The notes under the pieces: generated by a model | Databases searched by the model: none | The model's input: the letters and a program-made list of their open reading frames with translations, nothing else | Told to the model about the DNA's origin: nothing | NCBI GenBank assembly: GCA_002104945.1 | Contig: MCFH01000075.1 | Span: 62,001-126,000 of the forward strand | Direction of reading: 5' to 3' | Length of the DNA: 64,000 bases | DNA from: Piromyces finnis | Lineage: Eukaryota; Neocallimastigomycota; Neocallimastigomycetes; Neocallimastigales; Neocallimastigaceae | Part shown: positions 39,989 through 51,356 of the stretch, in pieces | How the letters are laid out: each line of letters opens with the position of its first letter | Position numbering within the stretch: the first letter of the stretch is position 1 | Translations under genes and position numbers: made by a program

Positions 39989-40388
39989 ATTAGTTAAAAA
40001 CTTTTTTTTTTATTTATTTAAAGAAAAGTTTTCTTTAATATTTCGAAAGGAATATTTTAAAATTCATAAATAATTTTGAAAGTAATTAATTCAAAGAATT
40101 TAATTACGAAACATTTAAATTTTCATAACTATCCAAATTTATTAAAGTAAAGATTGAAATTAATAATTAAATTATTAATATTAATACTAGTAATAATAAT
40201 AATATTAACACCTACTACTAATACTAACAATATACCATAAAAGTTTTAATTAATTAGTAAAACTTTATAGAGAGAATAATATGTATAAAATTGAACAATT
40301 TGTAATTTTTGTAATATAATATAATATAATAATAAAAAAGTACATTTAATAAAATAATAAAATAAATAAAATATAAAAATATAAATAT

Positions 40389-40741
40389 GAATATGCTGTA
40401 TTTGTGTAATTTATTATATATTTGTGGAAGTTTAGTGAAATAAATTAATAAAATTTAAATAATATTTTGAGTTTATTATTTTAATTAATTTGAATTAGAT
40501 TTAATCTATAATTTTTATAAATTTATTCTTTAAAAGTATTTCATGATTGATGTAATATGATGTAAGGCAAGGATGTTTGCTTTTCTCTATTTCTAATACT
40601 TTTCAATATTTTAATTAAAAATGTTTAAATAAATATGAATAATATTAATGTCAGTGTAGAAAATAATGCTACTAAAATATTATACTTGCTAATATATATA
40701 TATTATTATTACTATTATTATCAACAATAAATCAACAAATA
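40389..40741. other. Short intergenic stretch before LINE A truncated copy
   Basis: A+T-rich. It contains a decayed reverse-transcriptase scrap (40555-40640) and ends in AAATCAACAAATA (40729-40741), the left target-site duplication of the following element. Confidence 0.6.
40555..40640 (+). mobile_element. Decayed LINE reverse-transcriptase fragment
   Basis: A plus-strand translation reads VRQGC followed by LL, S and later FQ and FN residues, paralleling the GVRQGCPLSPILFNLF block of both LINE families. The DNA around AAGGCAAGGATG and TTCTCTATTTCTAATACTTTTCAATATTTT also follows the LINE sequence. The fragment is too short and decayed to assign to a family. Confidence 0.5.
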
Positions 40742-43700
40742 ACTGGTAATGGTTCTGGTTCGAATACAGATTATCCTTGTCGTGTTACTTTGCGAAACTA
40801 TAGACACTTTTTCAAGAAAGCTGATGAATCAGTTCCTGGAATGAGAGGTTTATATTTAGGTTTTCACAATTCGTGTCAAGCCTCACTTGAAAACTTCTCT
40901 GGAAAGTATATTATTTCTATTTATACTTTTAGTCTTTGGAATAGATTCAAATGCTCGATTGGAAATGTTTATATGCCTCATAGTCATCACAACATCTATG
41001 TTGATCATGCAAAGTTAGAAGTTCGCTTGTGGTTACAAACTCATTCATCCCATCCATCGATTCTTGTTGGTGATTTTAATATGTCTAAAGTTAAATTATC
41101 CAACTGGTTATCAACTAATGGATTAGGAGATTGGGAAATTCTTCCGCTTAGAGGGTCGACTATCTCTTGGACTCGAGGTGATCAATCTTCCGACATTGAC
41201 CATGCTCTTATCAATTTGAAGATGAAAGATCTTATTCACTCAGGATCATTTATAAATAATTTTTATCCTGTATCAGACCATAAGCCACTTCTTATTAATG
41301 GTAAAATTATTCCTATGGAAGATTTTTCTAATGACTTTAATGTTCCTAAGAAAATTCTGAAATGGAATAGATTAAAATGTATTGAGGAAAAGGAATCTAT
41401 TCTCAGTCATAATAAATTCCAAATACTTTCATCAAAATTCAACGATCCTAATGTTTCTACAGATGAACTTTCCAAAGAGTTTACTTCAACTGCTTTTTCA
41501 ATTGCAGACGAGCTCAGTATTACCTCAGCAAATAATGTTATAAAGTCTTCATTTCATATTTCACAACAAATTTTTAATCTTCAAAGAATCAAAATGAAGT
41601 TATATAAGAGATTTAAAAAAGAAAGAATTTATGATATAGATGAATTTATTAAAAGAATTAAAATCTACCGTAAGCTCATTGATTACATCCACAAAAGATG
41701 TAATGAATTTAGGAAACAAGAATATCTTCATTGGATTAAAACAGGTTGTGAGTATATGAAGAGTCATAATCCTAAGAAGGCCTGGAAATGGATCAAGAAA
41801 ACTGCAAAAATTGGAAAAGATTCCTTCTTTATTGCTCAACCAATTAAAAATAAAAATGGAGAATTAGTTGTTGCTACGGAAGAACAACTTGAAGTGTGGC
41901 ATGATCATTTCGAAAACCTTGCATCAGATCCAAGTGGTGTAAGTTTTGATTTGGAGCATTGGTATGAAGAACCAACGAATAAACGTTTTTCACTTCCTAT
42001 GCTTGATGAATGGGATATCAACCAAGATATTAGTATTGATGAAGTCAAGTCAGCTATCCTCTCTACTCCAAATTATAAAGCATCAGGTCCGGATGGTATT
42101 CCAATTGAATTTTACAAAGCATTAATTCCATCAAGTAATGATTCTAATAATGCTACAGGTAATAATTCTTCCGGTAATACCACTTCAGATAATGATGCTC
42201 ATGGTTTAAATTTTATACTTAAATTATTCAACCGTATTTGGGATGGAGACTTCCCCAACTCATGGAATGAATCCAGTATTGTTTCTATTCCTAAGAAGGG
42301 AGATTTGACAGATTGTGATAACTATCGAGGTATATCACTTATCAATAATGGTATTAAGTTGATTTCAAAAATTGTCACCACTAGAATCTCAGAATATGGT
42401 TTAAAGAATAATTTCATTAGACCTGAACAATTTGGTTTTCGAAAAAAGGAAGAAAGTATCAGTCTTTTCATTTCAATCCAAGAAATATGCCGTAGACGTC
42501 AATTAGAAAATAAAGAGACATATTTGGCCTTTTTAGATCTCAGGAAAGCATACGATTCAGTCCCAATCGGTAATATTCTCCATAAATTAGATTGTTTAGG
42601 AATCCGAGGTAAGAGTTTACAATTTATCAAAAATTTATATTTAACATCTAAGGCTAATGTCAAATTAGATGGACAATTCTCGAAATCTTTTGATGTGAAG
42701 AAAGGAGTCCGTCAAGGATGCCCTCTTTCTCCTATTCTCTTTAATCTCTTTATTAATGATATATTTAAAGAGTGCGAAGATCTAGGAGTCAGTTTAGGTG
42801 ACACTCAATGCTGTGGTGGACTTTTTGCAGATGATATAGTTATTTGTGCTCCAACAAGAGGATGCTTAAAAAAGATGCTTAGAAGAGTTAATGAATGGGC
42901 CTTGTATAATGAAATGGAATTTGGTATCCAGAAGTGTTCAACGATGGTGATTCGTCCTGAATCAATAGAAAATCAGAACAAGAGAGATCCAACATTTTAC
43001 TTAGCAGGACAACCCATTCCAACTACTGATTGTTATACTTATCTTGGTGTTCCAATTTGATAAGAATCTGTCCCTTAAACCAGTTATTAAAACTCTTAAT
43101 AACAAAGTTTTGAAAGGACTTTTTTCAGTCAGTAAATTCTTAAGAAATCCTAATATTCCTATTCCCTTCAAAAAACTAGTACTTAACTCACAAGTGATTA
43201 GCAGAGTTTCATACTTTGCACCATTACTTGGATCCAACAAAGCTAGGTCTAGGATTGCTCAGAAGCATGTTAACAAAGGAATACGATGGGTTGCCGGAGT
43301 TCATAAAGCTGTATCGTTTATATCTTTATACTCTATTTCAAAAGATTTGAATATTCCTCCATTGTCAGCCAAATATGCGTTAGCTCAGGTTAGATGTTTT
43401 AACAAATGGAAAAACTCAAATTGTATTATCTCACACCTTGTCAATTACATTCCTAAATTTAGAAAATACACGTGGTGCAAATCAAGTAGGACACTTGATA
43501 AAAAACTAAAGAAACATGGAGATGTTAAAGCAGTTAAAAACTTTTATTGGAAAGATCTCAAAGGGAATTCAATCAAAGCGCAATATTATGATGATAATAA
43601 ATTTATTGAAACTAAAGATTTTATTAAATTATGTTATGAGTACCCAGAGTTTGCCTATGGCTTCTACTGGCTATTGAAAGCAAGAAGCGGATACAAGTTG

Positions 43701-44747
43701 GATGCTAGAGTTGCCAAAGCTGCTAAATTTGTTGATCCAGTTTGTCCTAACTACTGTCCATGTTGCAAGTGTGGAGATCAAAGTATTAAACATTGGTTAT
43801 TAGATTGTCCAGCATTTAGAGATATCCGTATTAAACATTATGATTCCATAGTCCAGCTATTAAATTTTTTCAGTCAACGTAATTCCAATAGTCCTATCAA
43901 TAATAATGAAATTGATAATATCAGTAGAGATAGTAATAACATTAATAGTAATAGTAACAATAGTAGTAATAACAATAGTAATAGTAACAATAGTAATAGT
44001 AACAATAGTAATAGTAACAATAGTAATAATAACAATAGTAGTAATAGAAATAGTAATAATAACAATAGTAATAATAACAATAATAGAAATAATAATATTA
44101 GTAATGATAGCAATAGTGAAGATAATAATTCTAATTTAGATAGTAATTTAGTTAATGATAGTAATAGTTCTAATAATCCGGTGAATATTAATGTGTATGA
44201 TTATTCTAGTGTGTGCAGTAAAATATTTAAATTCCTTCTTGGGGGAAGAAGTTTTAACAATATTAATTACAATTCAAGGGAATGGAAAGAACTTTGTAAG
44301 CGTCAGATTCAATCTGGTACTAACGAAGGAACACCATTCTTGACGGTAACCGCGGAACTTCTAACCAAAATCATGCCTTTTGCTATTGGCCAGCAATGGT
44401 CAATGTTCAAAAGGTTTGAAGCAACATCCAAGAGCGTCAATGCTGAAGAAACAGTAAGACAGGCCAGGAGGGCCAGCGCAACCAATGGAGATCATAATTT
44501 TGTTCCATGACAAAATTTTGATCTTTGGCTCGGTGTCCCATTGGAAGTCAAATACAATTATTGTACTTTAGTATGATAGTGGCTTTCTTACTTTAATTAA
44601 AATTACTAGAATACATTATACCCAATTTTTATTCATTTGTGTTTATTTAAACATATTTTTTTTTATTTTTATTTTAATTTTAATTTTTTTATTACATGTA
44701 TTATAATTTTAATTAAATTAATAATAAAGTTTAAAATATTTGATGCC

Positions 44748-44779
<32 letters not shown>
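40742..44779 (+). mobile_element. 5'-truncated LINE A copy
   Basis: Starts abruptly at ACTGGTAATGGTTCTGG, inside the endonuclease region of LINE A, and runs through the rest of the ORF, the 3' UTR (ATGCCGTT) and a poly(A) tail of about 30. The duplication AAATCAACAAATA flanks it (40729-40741 and 44780-44792). Protein identity to the full copy is very high, so the insertion is recent. It landed in the 3' UTR of an older, inverted LINE remnant (44793 onward). Confidence 0.95.
40743..44510 (+). pseudogene. Frameshifted LINE A ORF fragment
   Basis: Lacks the N-terminal domain, the Gln-rich spacer and the first endonuclease motif (WNTNGW). An extra A near 43054 (TTCCAATTTG against TTCCATTTG) shifts the frame after the reverse-transcriptase core, splitting it into an upstream part ending at 43060 and a downstream part from about 43044 to 44510. 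Compared with the full-length copy, the Asn/Ser-rich tract (about 43900-44110) is expanded by extra AAT/AGT units. FADD, the Cys/His knuckle and the C-terminus remain readable. Confidence 0.93.
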
Positions 44780-44785
<6 letters not shown>

Positions 44786-44792
44786 ACAAATA
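44780..44792. repeat. Target-site duplication, right, of truncated LINE A
   Basis: AAATCAACAAATA, identical to 40729-40741. The first A could belong to the poly(A) tail. Confidence 0.88.
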
Positions 44793-45330
44793 TTTTGAAA
44801 ATGATTTTATTATATTAATTAAAATCATGAAACATATATTGTAAAAAATAAATTTAATTAAATACAGATGAATAAAAAATGGTATAATGGGGACCACTTG
44901 TAAATTTTTACTAGTTTTTTGAATGAAATGGGAGCATATAAGTTTCTTAATTATTAATTTCAATCATTAATTTTATTAATTTTGCTAGCTGAAAAAAAAA
45001 AAAAAAAAAAACTTACAAAATTTTATTATAAAGAGCTTTAATAATCCATATATAATGAAATATGCGTAGCTATCAGTAATTAGAATGGTTTTACCAGCTA
45101 ATAAAAATGTTGAATTTATTTTTCTCTGAGATTTCTTTGATTCAGAAGGAATCATCAATTCTGAATATCTCTTGATACTTTATCAGTTTTTTATTATACA
45201 TGACGAAATTGCATATTCTATTTACTAATTATTTAAGGCATTAATGAGGTACAAATAATTCTATTATCTGCAAAGAGTCTTTCCCATCAGCGCGAACTTC
45301 CTATACTAACACCAAAATCTAAATACTTTT
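44793..45330 (-). mobile_element. Highly decayed LINE A-related remnant
   Basis: Minus-strand pieces follow LINE A order: a 3'-UTR-like part (AAATACAGATGAATAAAAAA, GGTATAATG), then AAAGAGCTTTAATAA, CTATCAGTAATTAGAATGG with CCAGCTAATAAAAATGTTG, GATTCAGAAGGAATCATCAA, and a FADD-region echo (TTATCTGCAAAGAGTC). Much of the ORF between these is deleted. It is older than the truncated LINE A copy inserted into its 3' end. Confidence 0.65.
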
Positions 45331-45381
45331 CAAAATTAATAAGAAATTAGAGAAATTGGACAACTTTGTTGTACTTATTAA

Positions 45382-46986
45382 TTTTTTTTAGACAAGGAAA
45401 AGAATATACTTCTTTTATTTATTCATTTAATTTACAATGTTATATTATATTTGGTGAAAATATATATTGGTATAATAAAATATAAATAATAAATAAGAAT
45501 AATAAAATATAAATAAATATAGATAAAATATAACTATAAAATAAGTATTTAAGTTACATAAAGATTTAATGAACTCTGCAGATTTTACTGCGTGGGATTG
45601 GTCCCTACCTAATAAATTAAATGAAATAAAATAAAAAAGAGAAATAACATCAGATATGATAGTGTGATATCCACTAAACTTTATATATGAAACATGAGAC
45701 CCCGATGAACTGTAAAGTTGTTCATTCAAATGTCTTTATTCTACATTATCGATTTGTAGTTCATCACAAGTTAAAGTTCCACCAAGAAGGAACATACAAA
45801 TATAGTTATAAAATATTTTTCTTACTATTTTGAGGAGTAAGTGATAAATTGATTCTTATATTTATTATAAAAAAAGGTAAAAAGATCGTCAAAAAAAGCT
45901 AAGTGAAGAAATTATGTATTCAGAAAATGCAAAACATCTTAAAATCCAATAGTGAAAAAAAAATGTTCATCATATCCGCAACATGGACAGATACGAAGGT
46001 AGTCAGGAGTAACTCTATTACTTGCAATAGCAATTCTTGAGGTGTTTTCATAATTGCATTTAATATGAAGAATCCAAGTAGTTCCTAAACTTAAGTGAGG
46101 TTTGTTGAGACCAATTTGAATTAAGGGGTTTGTTGTTAGTATATCTGAGGACTTTACTTCCATTATTTTGGTTACTATCATTCCAATAATGTTTTCTAAT
46201 ATTTTTAACATTTCTAATATTTATTTTTATAAGTTTCTTATGTAGAGAACAAGAATTTTTGGCCCAAGAGTAAGACATAGGAAGAATAAGTCGGACGAGA
46301 TCTTTTATAATACAGTTTAATTTTCTTCATTTAACAAAGCATTTCACTTATTACTGTAAGAGTATACAGACTAATAAATGAATTTCGTTCAAAAATAGAA
46401 TCATTGTTATTTAGACTTTTATTTTGGAAGTTATTGACACTTCATAGAATAACAGTATTGATTATAGATTGAACTCTACGAGTTTTACTTTTATTGGAAT
46501 CAAGTAATAGTGTATAATAAGGTATTTAACTTAAAATATAGTCATTCATTCCTATATTTTTTAAACTAATAGGAAAACAATTGTTGGTAAAAAGGCTTTT
46601 AAAAGAGAATAAATATATATACTCTTTTTATATATATTAGATAGAATAGGAGTTAGTGAAAGTTTCTCGTCAAATGGGATTCCAAGGTAAGTATACCAAG
46701 AAACCTTTGGAATTTAGTACATACTAATGTATAATATTAGGTCTACATAACTATGGGATCTATTAAAATTGATAGAATTAACAATATTAGTTGCACATTT
46801 ATTTTATTCTAAAAGATATTTCATTTAAATTGGCCCAATTAAGAACAAGACTGAGCATTCTTTGAAGGTTCTTCTTTCTAGGAGCAATCAGAACAATGTC
46901 ATCAACAAAAAGGTCACCATAGCAACGTTTATTTCCTTAACTAACACCAAGTCTTTCTCATTTATTTAAAATAAAATATAATTGAT
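45382..46986 (-). mobile_element. Older LINE B copy, 3' part (pseudogene)
   Basis: Parallels 47000-48870 of the intact LINE B with many substitutions, stops and deletions. About 210 bp are missing between CCACTAAACT and AACATGAGACC, and about 48 bp between CATTTCACTT and GTAAGAG. A short T run at 45381-45389 followed by AGACAAGGAAAAGAATA marks its 3' end. It stops at 46986 because the intact LINE B inserted there; the continuation is at 52760. Confidence 0.9.
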
Positions 46987-47057
46987 TTTTTTTTTTTTTT
47001 TTTTTTTAGACTAGGAAGAGAATACACATCTTTTATTTATTTATTTAATTTGAGATA

Positions 47058-50000
47058 TTACATAACATTAGGTGATAATACATATTGATATTGATATAAT
47101 AAATAATAATAATAAATAATAAAATATATATAAATAAAAATATAAATATAAAATAATATAAAATAATTATTTAAGTTGCATAAAAGTTCAATGAACTCTG
47201 CAATTTGTACTGTGTGGGATTGGTCCCTACCTAATAAATTAAATGAAATAAAAAAAAGAAGTAACATCAGGTATGATAGTGTGGTGTCCACTAAACTCTC
47301 CCATGAGTTCATAATGTTTTCATTCGAATTTGAGGAAATACTAACATTGAACCCTGTGTACGGAACATTGGAAATGTTCCTTTGCCATATCGGTACGACG
47401 TCGGCGCTCTTGATTACGTTAGGTGTCTTACTAAACCTATCAAAAAGTAGCTTCATAGAGCTACTAATGATAGGGATTGTTTTAGTAAGAAAAGCCGCGA
47501 GACCCTCTACATATGGAACATGAGACCCCGATGAACTGTAAAGCTGTTCATTCAAATGTCTTTGTTCCGCCTTATCGATTTGTAGCTCATCATAAGCTAA
47601 AGTTCCACCAAGAAGGAACGTAAAAATATAGTTATAAATTATTTTTCTTACTTCCGTTTCGGGAAGTAAGTATGTGATGAATTGATTCTTATATTTATTG
47701 TAAAAAAGGGTAAAAAGATCGTCAAGAAAGCTAAGTGAAGAAGCTCTGTATTCAGAGAATGCAGAACATTCTAATATCCAATGGTAAAAAGATTGTTCGT
47801 CATATCCGCAACATGGACAGACACGAGGGCAGTCAGGAGTAACTCTATTACTGGCAATAGCAATTCGGGTAGTATTTTCATAACCGCATCGAATACGAAT
47901 AATCCAGGTAATTCCTAAATTTAAGTGAGGTTTGTTGAGACCGATATGCATTAGGCGATTTGAATTAAGGAATTTGTTGTTAGTATATCTGAGGGCCTTA
48001 CTTCCATTATTTAGGCTACTATTATTCCAATAATATTCTCTAATATCTTTAGTACTTTTAATATTTATTTTCATAAGCTTCTTATGTAGTAAACAAGATT
48101 CTTTGGCCCAAGAGTAATGAGACATGGGAGGAATAGATCGGACGAGATCTTTAATTATACAATTTAATTTTCTCCATTTAACAAAGCATTTCACTTGTTG
48201 CGCAGCACAAATACCTGAAAGGGTAGGAATCTTCATATCTCTTGTAAGAGCATACAGACTAATAAATGAATTTCGTTCAAAAACAAAATATTTGTTATTA
48301 AAACTTTTATTGTGAAAGCTATTGACACTCCATAAAACAGCAGTATTGATAAGAGATTGGACTCTTCTAGTTCTATTTTTGTTGGAACCAAGCAAAGGAG
48401 CATAATAAGAGACTTTGCTTAAAATATAAGAATGAATTACTATGTTTTTTAAGCCAATAGGAACACAATTGTTGGTGAGGAAGTTCTTAAAAGAGAATAA
48501 AGATTTCTGAACTTTTTTGTACATATTAGACAGAATAGGAGTCAAAGAAAGATCTTCGTCGAATGGGATTCCAAGATAAGTATAGCAAGAAACCTTTGGA
48601 ATCGAGTACATACCGATGTAAAATGTTGGGTCGACATAACTAGGGGATCTATTAAAGTTGATAGGTTTAACAACAATAGTTGCACATTTATTTATTCCAA
48701 AAGACATTTCATTTAAATTAGCCCAATCAAGGACTAGATTGAGCATCTTTTGAAGGTTCTTCTTACTAGGAGCAATCAAAACAATGTCATCAGCGAAAAG
48801 GCCACCACAACAACGTTTATTACCTAAGCTAACTCCAAGCCTTTCACATTTATTTAAAATATCATTGATAAAGAGGTTAAACAGTATAGGAGAAAGAGGA
48901 CATCCTTGTCTTACACCACGGTTTATAGGGAATTCATTGGAAAGCATATCCAAGAAACACGCACGAGCTTTAGAGGTAGAGTAGAGATTATTGAGAAAAT
49001 CAAAACATTTACCACGTATACCTAATTTATATAACTTTGTAAGGATATTAAAAATAGGAACTGAGTCGTATGCTTTTTTAAGGTCTAGAAAGGCGACATA
49101 AGTGGCTTTTCCTTTAAATTTTCTTCTTTGACAGATTTCTCTAATGGAAATAAATAAGCTAATACATTCTTCTTTATTGCGAAAACCAAATTGCTCAGGT
49201 CTTATAAAATTATGAGAAAGAGCATACTTTGAAATTCTATTAGTTACAATTTTTGAAATAATTTTAAGACCTACATTGATGAGAGAAATACCACGATAAT
49301 TATTACAGTCTGAAAGATCGCCTTTCTTTGGAATAGAAACAATGGAAGTAGAGTTCCATTTCAAAGGAAAGGAACCATTCCAGATTTTATTAAAAATTAA
49401 TTTAAGATAATTTCCAGCAGACTTATGTTCTTTCTCCAGTTCTTCGTTACAAAAGAAGGCTTTGAAAAATTCAATTGGGATACCATCGGGACCTGGAGCC
49501 TTGTTATTCTTCATTGACAGAACAACATTTCTAATTTCCTCAATAGAAATGGGACCATTTATATCCCATGCTATTTGATTGATATGGTTGAATTGGAAGG
49601 CTCTTTCCCAGTAACCACGATTTAAGCTGTGATTTGTAACATCAGATGCAAGATTTTCATAATGTTCAGCCCAACGTTTTAATTGTTCTTGAGGAGTAAA
49701 TAAATCCTTGCCATTCTTGTCCTTAATAGTTGAAACATGGGAGGACGAATAACTTGGTTTGGCAAGTTTTTTAAGGCCTTTCCAACCTTGTCTAAAGCTT
49801 TTATCAATAAAATGTTTACCGATAGAAATAATATTAGCTTTATAGAGATTGGATCTGAATTTGCTCTTAACCTTTTTGATGGTATTACATAGATTTTGGT
49901 ATATGGAGAACTGGTTAAGATAATTTTCCATGTCAGCGCAATCTGAAAGGGGCTTAATATTTTTGTAAGCCAGGTGTTTTTCATGTGATAAGTTTTTGAT

Positions 50001-51356
50001 GTATTGAGGGCAATGGAATGCTGGACCTTTTAAATCTGCAGGCACAATGGCTTTTATTTCTTTACCTATAGTTTTGGAAGTATCTAAAAATCTTGAAACC
50101 ATATCGTCAGCCGAAAGGCTATCGCAATTAGCTTCAAGCTCGGAAGCTAGAACAGCAAAGCGATTACTAGTAAGAATGTCAGAACACTTTGTGTTACAGA
50201 TATGACTTGACCACTTAAAGGTCTTCTTAGGCTTTTTGAAACCATCCGAAGAGTCTTTTTTACAAGACACAAGGATCGGTTTGTGATCAGAAACATCGTG
50301 GAAAACTTCACAAACTGAAGATTTGTTTGTGTGTTCTGTCATAGCTTTGTTGTATATAATATGATCAATGCATGAAGATTTAGATCCTTTTTCCCAGGTA
50401 AAATTATTACCAGTTAACTCAGCCATAGTCCAATCCGGGAAGTGTTGTGATATATAAGATTTGATTTTAATAGCTGACATATTAAAGTCTCCTACAAGGA
50501 TAGCTGGGTGGTTGAATTTGTTATGCGTTGTTAACCACTTATCAAGTTCATCAAAGGCAATTAATCTAGCATCCGGCCATCTAGTTTGCGGGAAGTAAAT
50601 ATTACCGATGGTACATCTCTGGTTCCAAAATGACAATATTGTAACTGAAATGATGTACTTATATAGAAGAGGTTCAGGAGTAAAGGAACAAGAATTATGA
50701 ACACCAATGTAAAGTCCTCTCATACCTGGAACTTTAGGATTAGCACGTCTGTGTACTGGTTTATAGTTCGGTAGGCATGGGGAGGAAATTGCATTACCAC
50801 AGAGGAATTGGCTGTTACCTACTTCTTGAAGACAGACACATACAGGTTTGAAAACAGAGATGAAGTATAAAACACCGTCCTTTTTCTCCGGGTTCCAACC
50901 ATTGATGTTCCAACAAGTACATAAGTTGAAAAAGGAAGCATTAGAGCTTAGATGACTAAAATAGAAATCGTCAGAGAGTGGACCAGTAGTAGATTTGATA
51001 GATCGTTTGTTTTTGTATGATCTATTGTTTTTGAGCTTATCAATGAATTTCCAAGATATTTTACTAGAGATTGGGAGTTTTTCAGAAAGTGAGTGTATAA
51101 GTAACATCGCTTTAAGCGGACATTTTCCATTGACTTTAAGAATGAAATAGGTACCGAGTGATTGTGAATATTTTTTGGTGAGGGATTGAAGAATATCATT
51201 GAAAGGTTGAATGTCCTTTAAAAGAAATTCCATTAGTCGTTGTTTTGACCATGAACTAAGATCATGGATAAAAATTAGATATGATTTATTGGAGTTAGAT
51301 CCGAAGAAACGAAGACCACGTCGTAAGGTAGGTACAGTACAATTGGTATTGTTCAT
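47058..51356 (-). CDS. LINE B polyprotein: APE endonuclease and reverse transcriptase
   Basis: Intact 1432-aa retrotransposon protein. The N-terminal domain begins TLRRGLRFFG and resembles that of LINE A. The endonuclease spans about 147-357 (WNINGW, LQEVG, GDFNM, CIDHII, SDHKPI). The reverse transcriptase has GPDGIP, KKGDLSDCNNYRGISL, KKAYDSVP near 759, RQGCPLSP and FADD near 852. A Cys/His knuckle lies near 1176 (CPRVCPCCG then HWILEC). There is no long Gln spacer and no C-terminal Asn tract, unlike LINE A. The last 35 or so residues are low-complexity Tyr/Ile and may be read-through into former 3' UTR. No RNase H domain was recognised. Confidence 0.95.
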   Translation of the reverse strand: MNNTNCTVPTLRRGLRFFGSNSNKSYLIFIHDLSSWSKQRLMEFLLKDIQPFNDILQSLTKKYSQSLGTYFILKVNGKCPLKAMLLIHSLSEKLPISSKISWKFIDKLKNNRSYKNKRSIKSTTGPLSDDFYFSHLSSNASFFNLCTCWNINGWNPEKKDGVLYFISVFKPVCVCLQEVGNSQFLCGNAISSPCLPNYKPVHRRANPKVPGMRGLYIGVHNSCSFTPEPLLYKYIISVTILSFWNQRCTIGNIYFPQTRWPDARLIAFDELDKWLTTHNKFNHPAILVGDFNMSAIKIKSYISQHFPDWTMAELTGNNFTWEKGSKSSCIDHIIYNKAMTEHTNKSSVCEVFHDVSDHKPILVSCKKDSSDGFKKPKKTFKWSSHICNTKCSDILTSNRFAVLASELEANCDSLSADDMVSRFLDTSKTIGKEIKAIVPADLKGPAFHCPQYIKNLSHEKHLAYKNIKPLSDCADMENYLNQFSIYQNLCNTIKKVKSKFRSNLYKANIISIGKHFIDKSFRQGWKGLKKLAKPSYSSSHVSTIKDKNGKDLFTPQEQLKRWAEHYENLASDVTNHSLNRGYWERAFQFNHINQIAWDINGPISIEEIRNVVLSMKNNKAPGPDGIPIEFFKAFFCNEELEKEHKSAGNYLKLIFNKIWNGSFPLKWNSTSIVSIPKKGDLSDCNNYRGISLINVGLKIISKIVTNRISKYALSHNFIRPEQFGFRNKEECISLFISIREICQRRKFKGKATYVAFLDLKKAYDSVPIFNILTKLYKLGIRGKCFDFLNNLYSTSKARACFLDMLSNEFPINRGVRQGCPLSPILFNLFINDILNKCERLGVSLGNKRCCGGLFADDIVLIAPSKKNLQKMLNLVLDWANLNEMSFGINKCATIVVKPINFNRSPSYVDPTFYIGMYSIPKVSCYTYLGIPFDEDLSLTPILSNMYKKVQKSLFSFKNFLTNNCVPIGLKNIVIHSYILSKVSYYAPLLGSNKNRTRRVQSLINTAVLWSVNSFHNKSFNNKYFVFERNSFISLYALTRDMKIPTLSGICAAQQVKCFVKWRKLNCIIKDLVRSIPPMSHYSWAKESCLLHKKLMKINIKSTKDIREYYWNNSSLNNGSKALRYTNNKFLNSNRLMHIGLNKPHLNLGITWIIRIRCGYENTTRIAIASNRVTPDCPRVCPCCGYDEQSFYHWILECSAFSEYRASSLSFLDDLFTLFYNKYKNQFITYLLPETEVRKIIYNYIFTFLLGGTLAYDELQIDKAEQRHLNEQLYSSSGSHVPYVEGLAAFLTKTIPIISSSMKLLFDRFSKTPNVIKSADVVPIWQRNISNVPYTGFNVSISSNSNENIMNSWESLVDTTLSYLMLLLFFISFNLLGRDQSHTVQIAEFIELLCNLNNYFILFYIYIFIYIYFIIYYYYLLYQYQYVLSPNVM

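Larger units (their letters stand above)
37800..40388 (+). repeat. Direct repeat unit, copy 3 of glutamate dehydrogenase
   Basis: Second member of the 2.59-kb direct repeat described at 33064-35652. Its upstream homology with copy 4 continues past the left edge. Confidence 0.9.
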
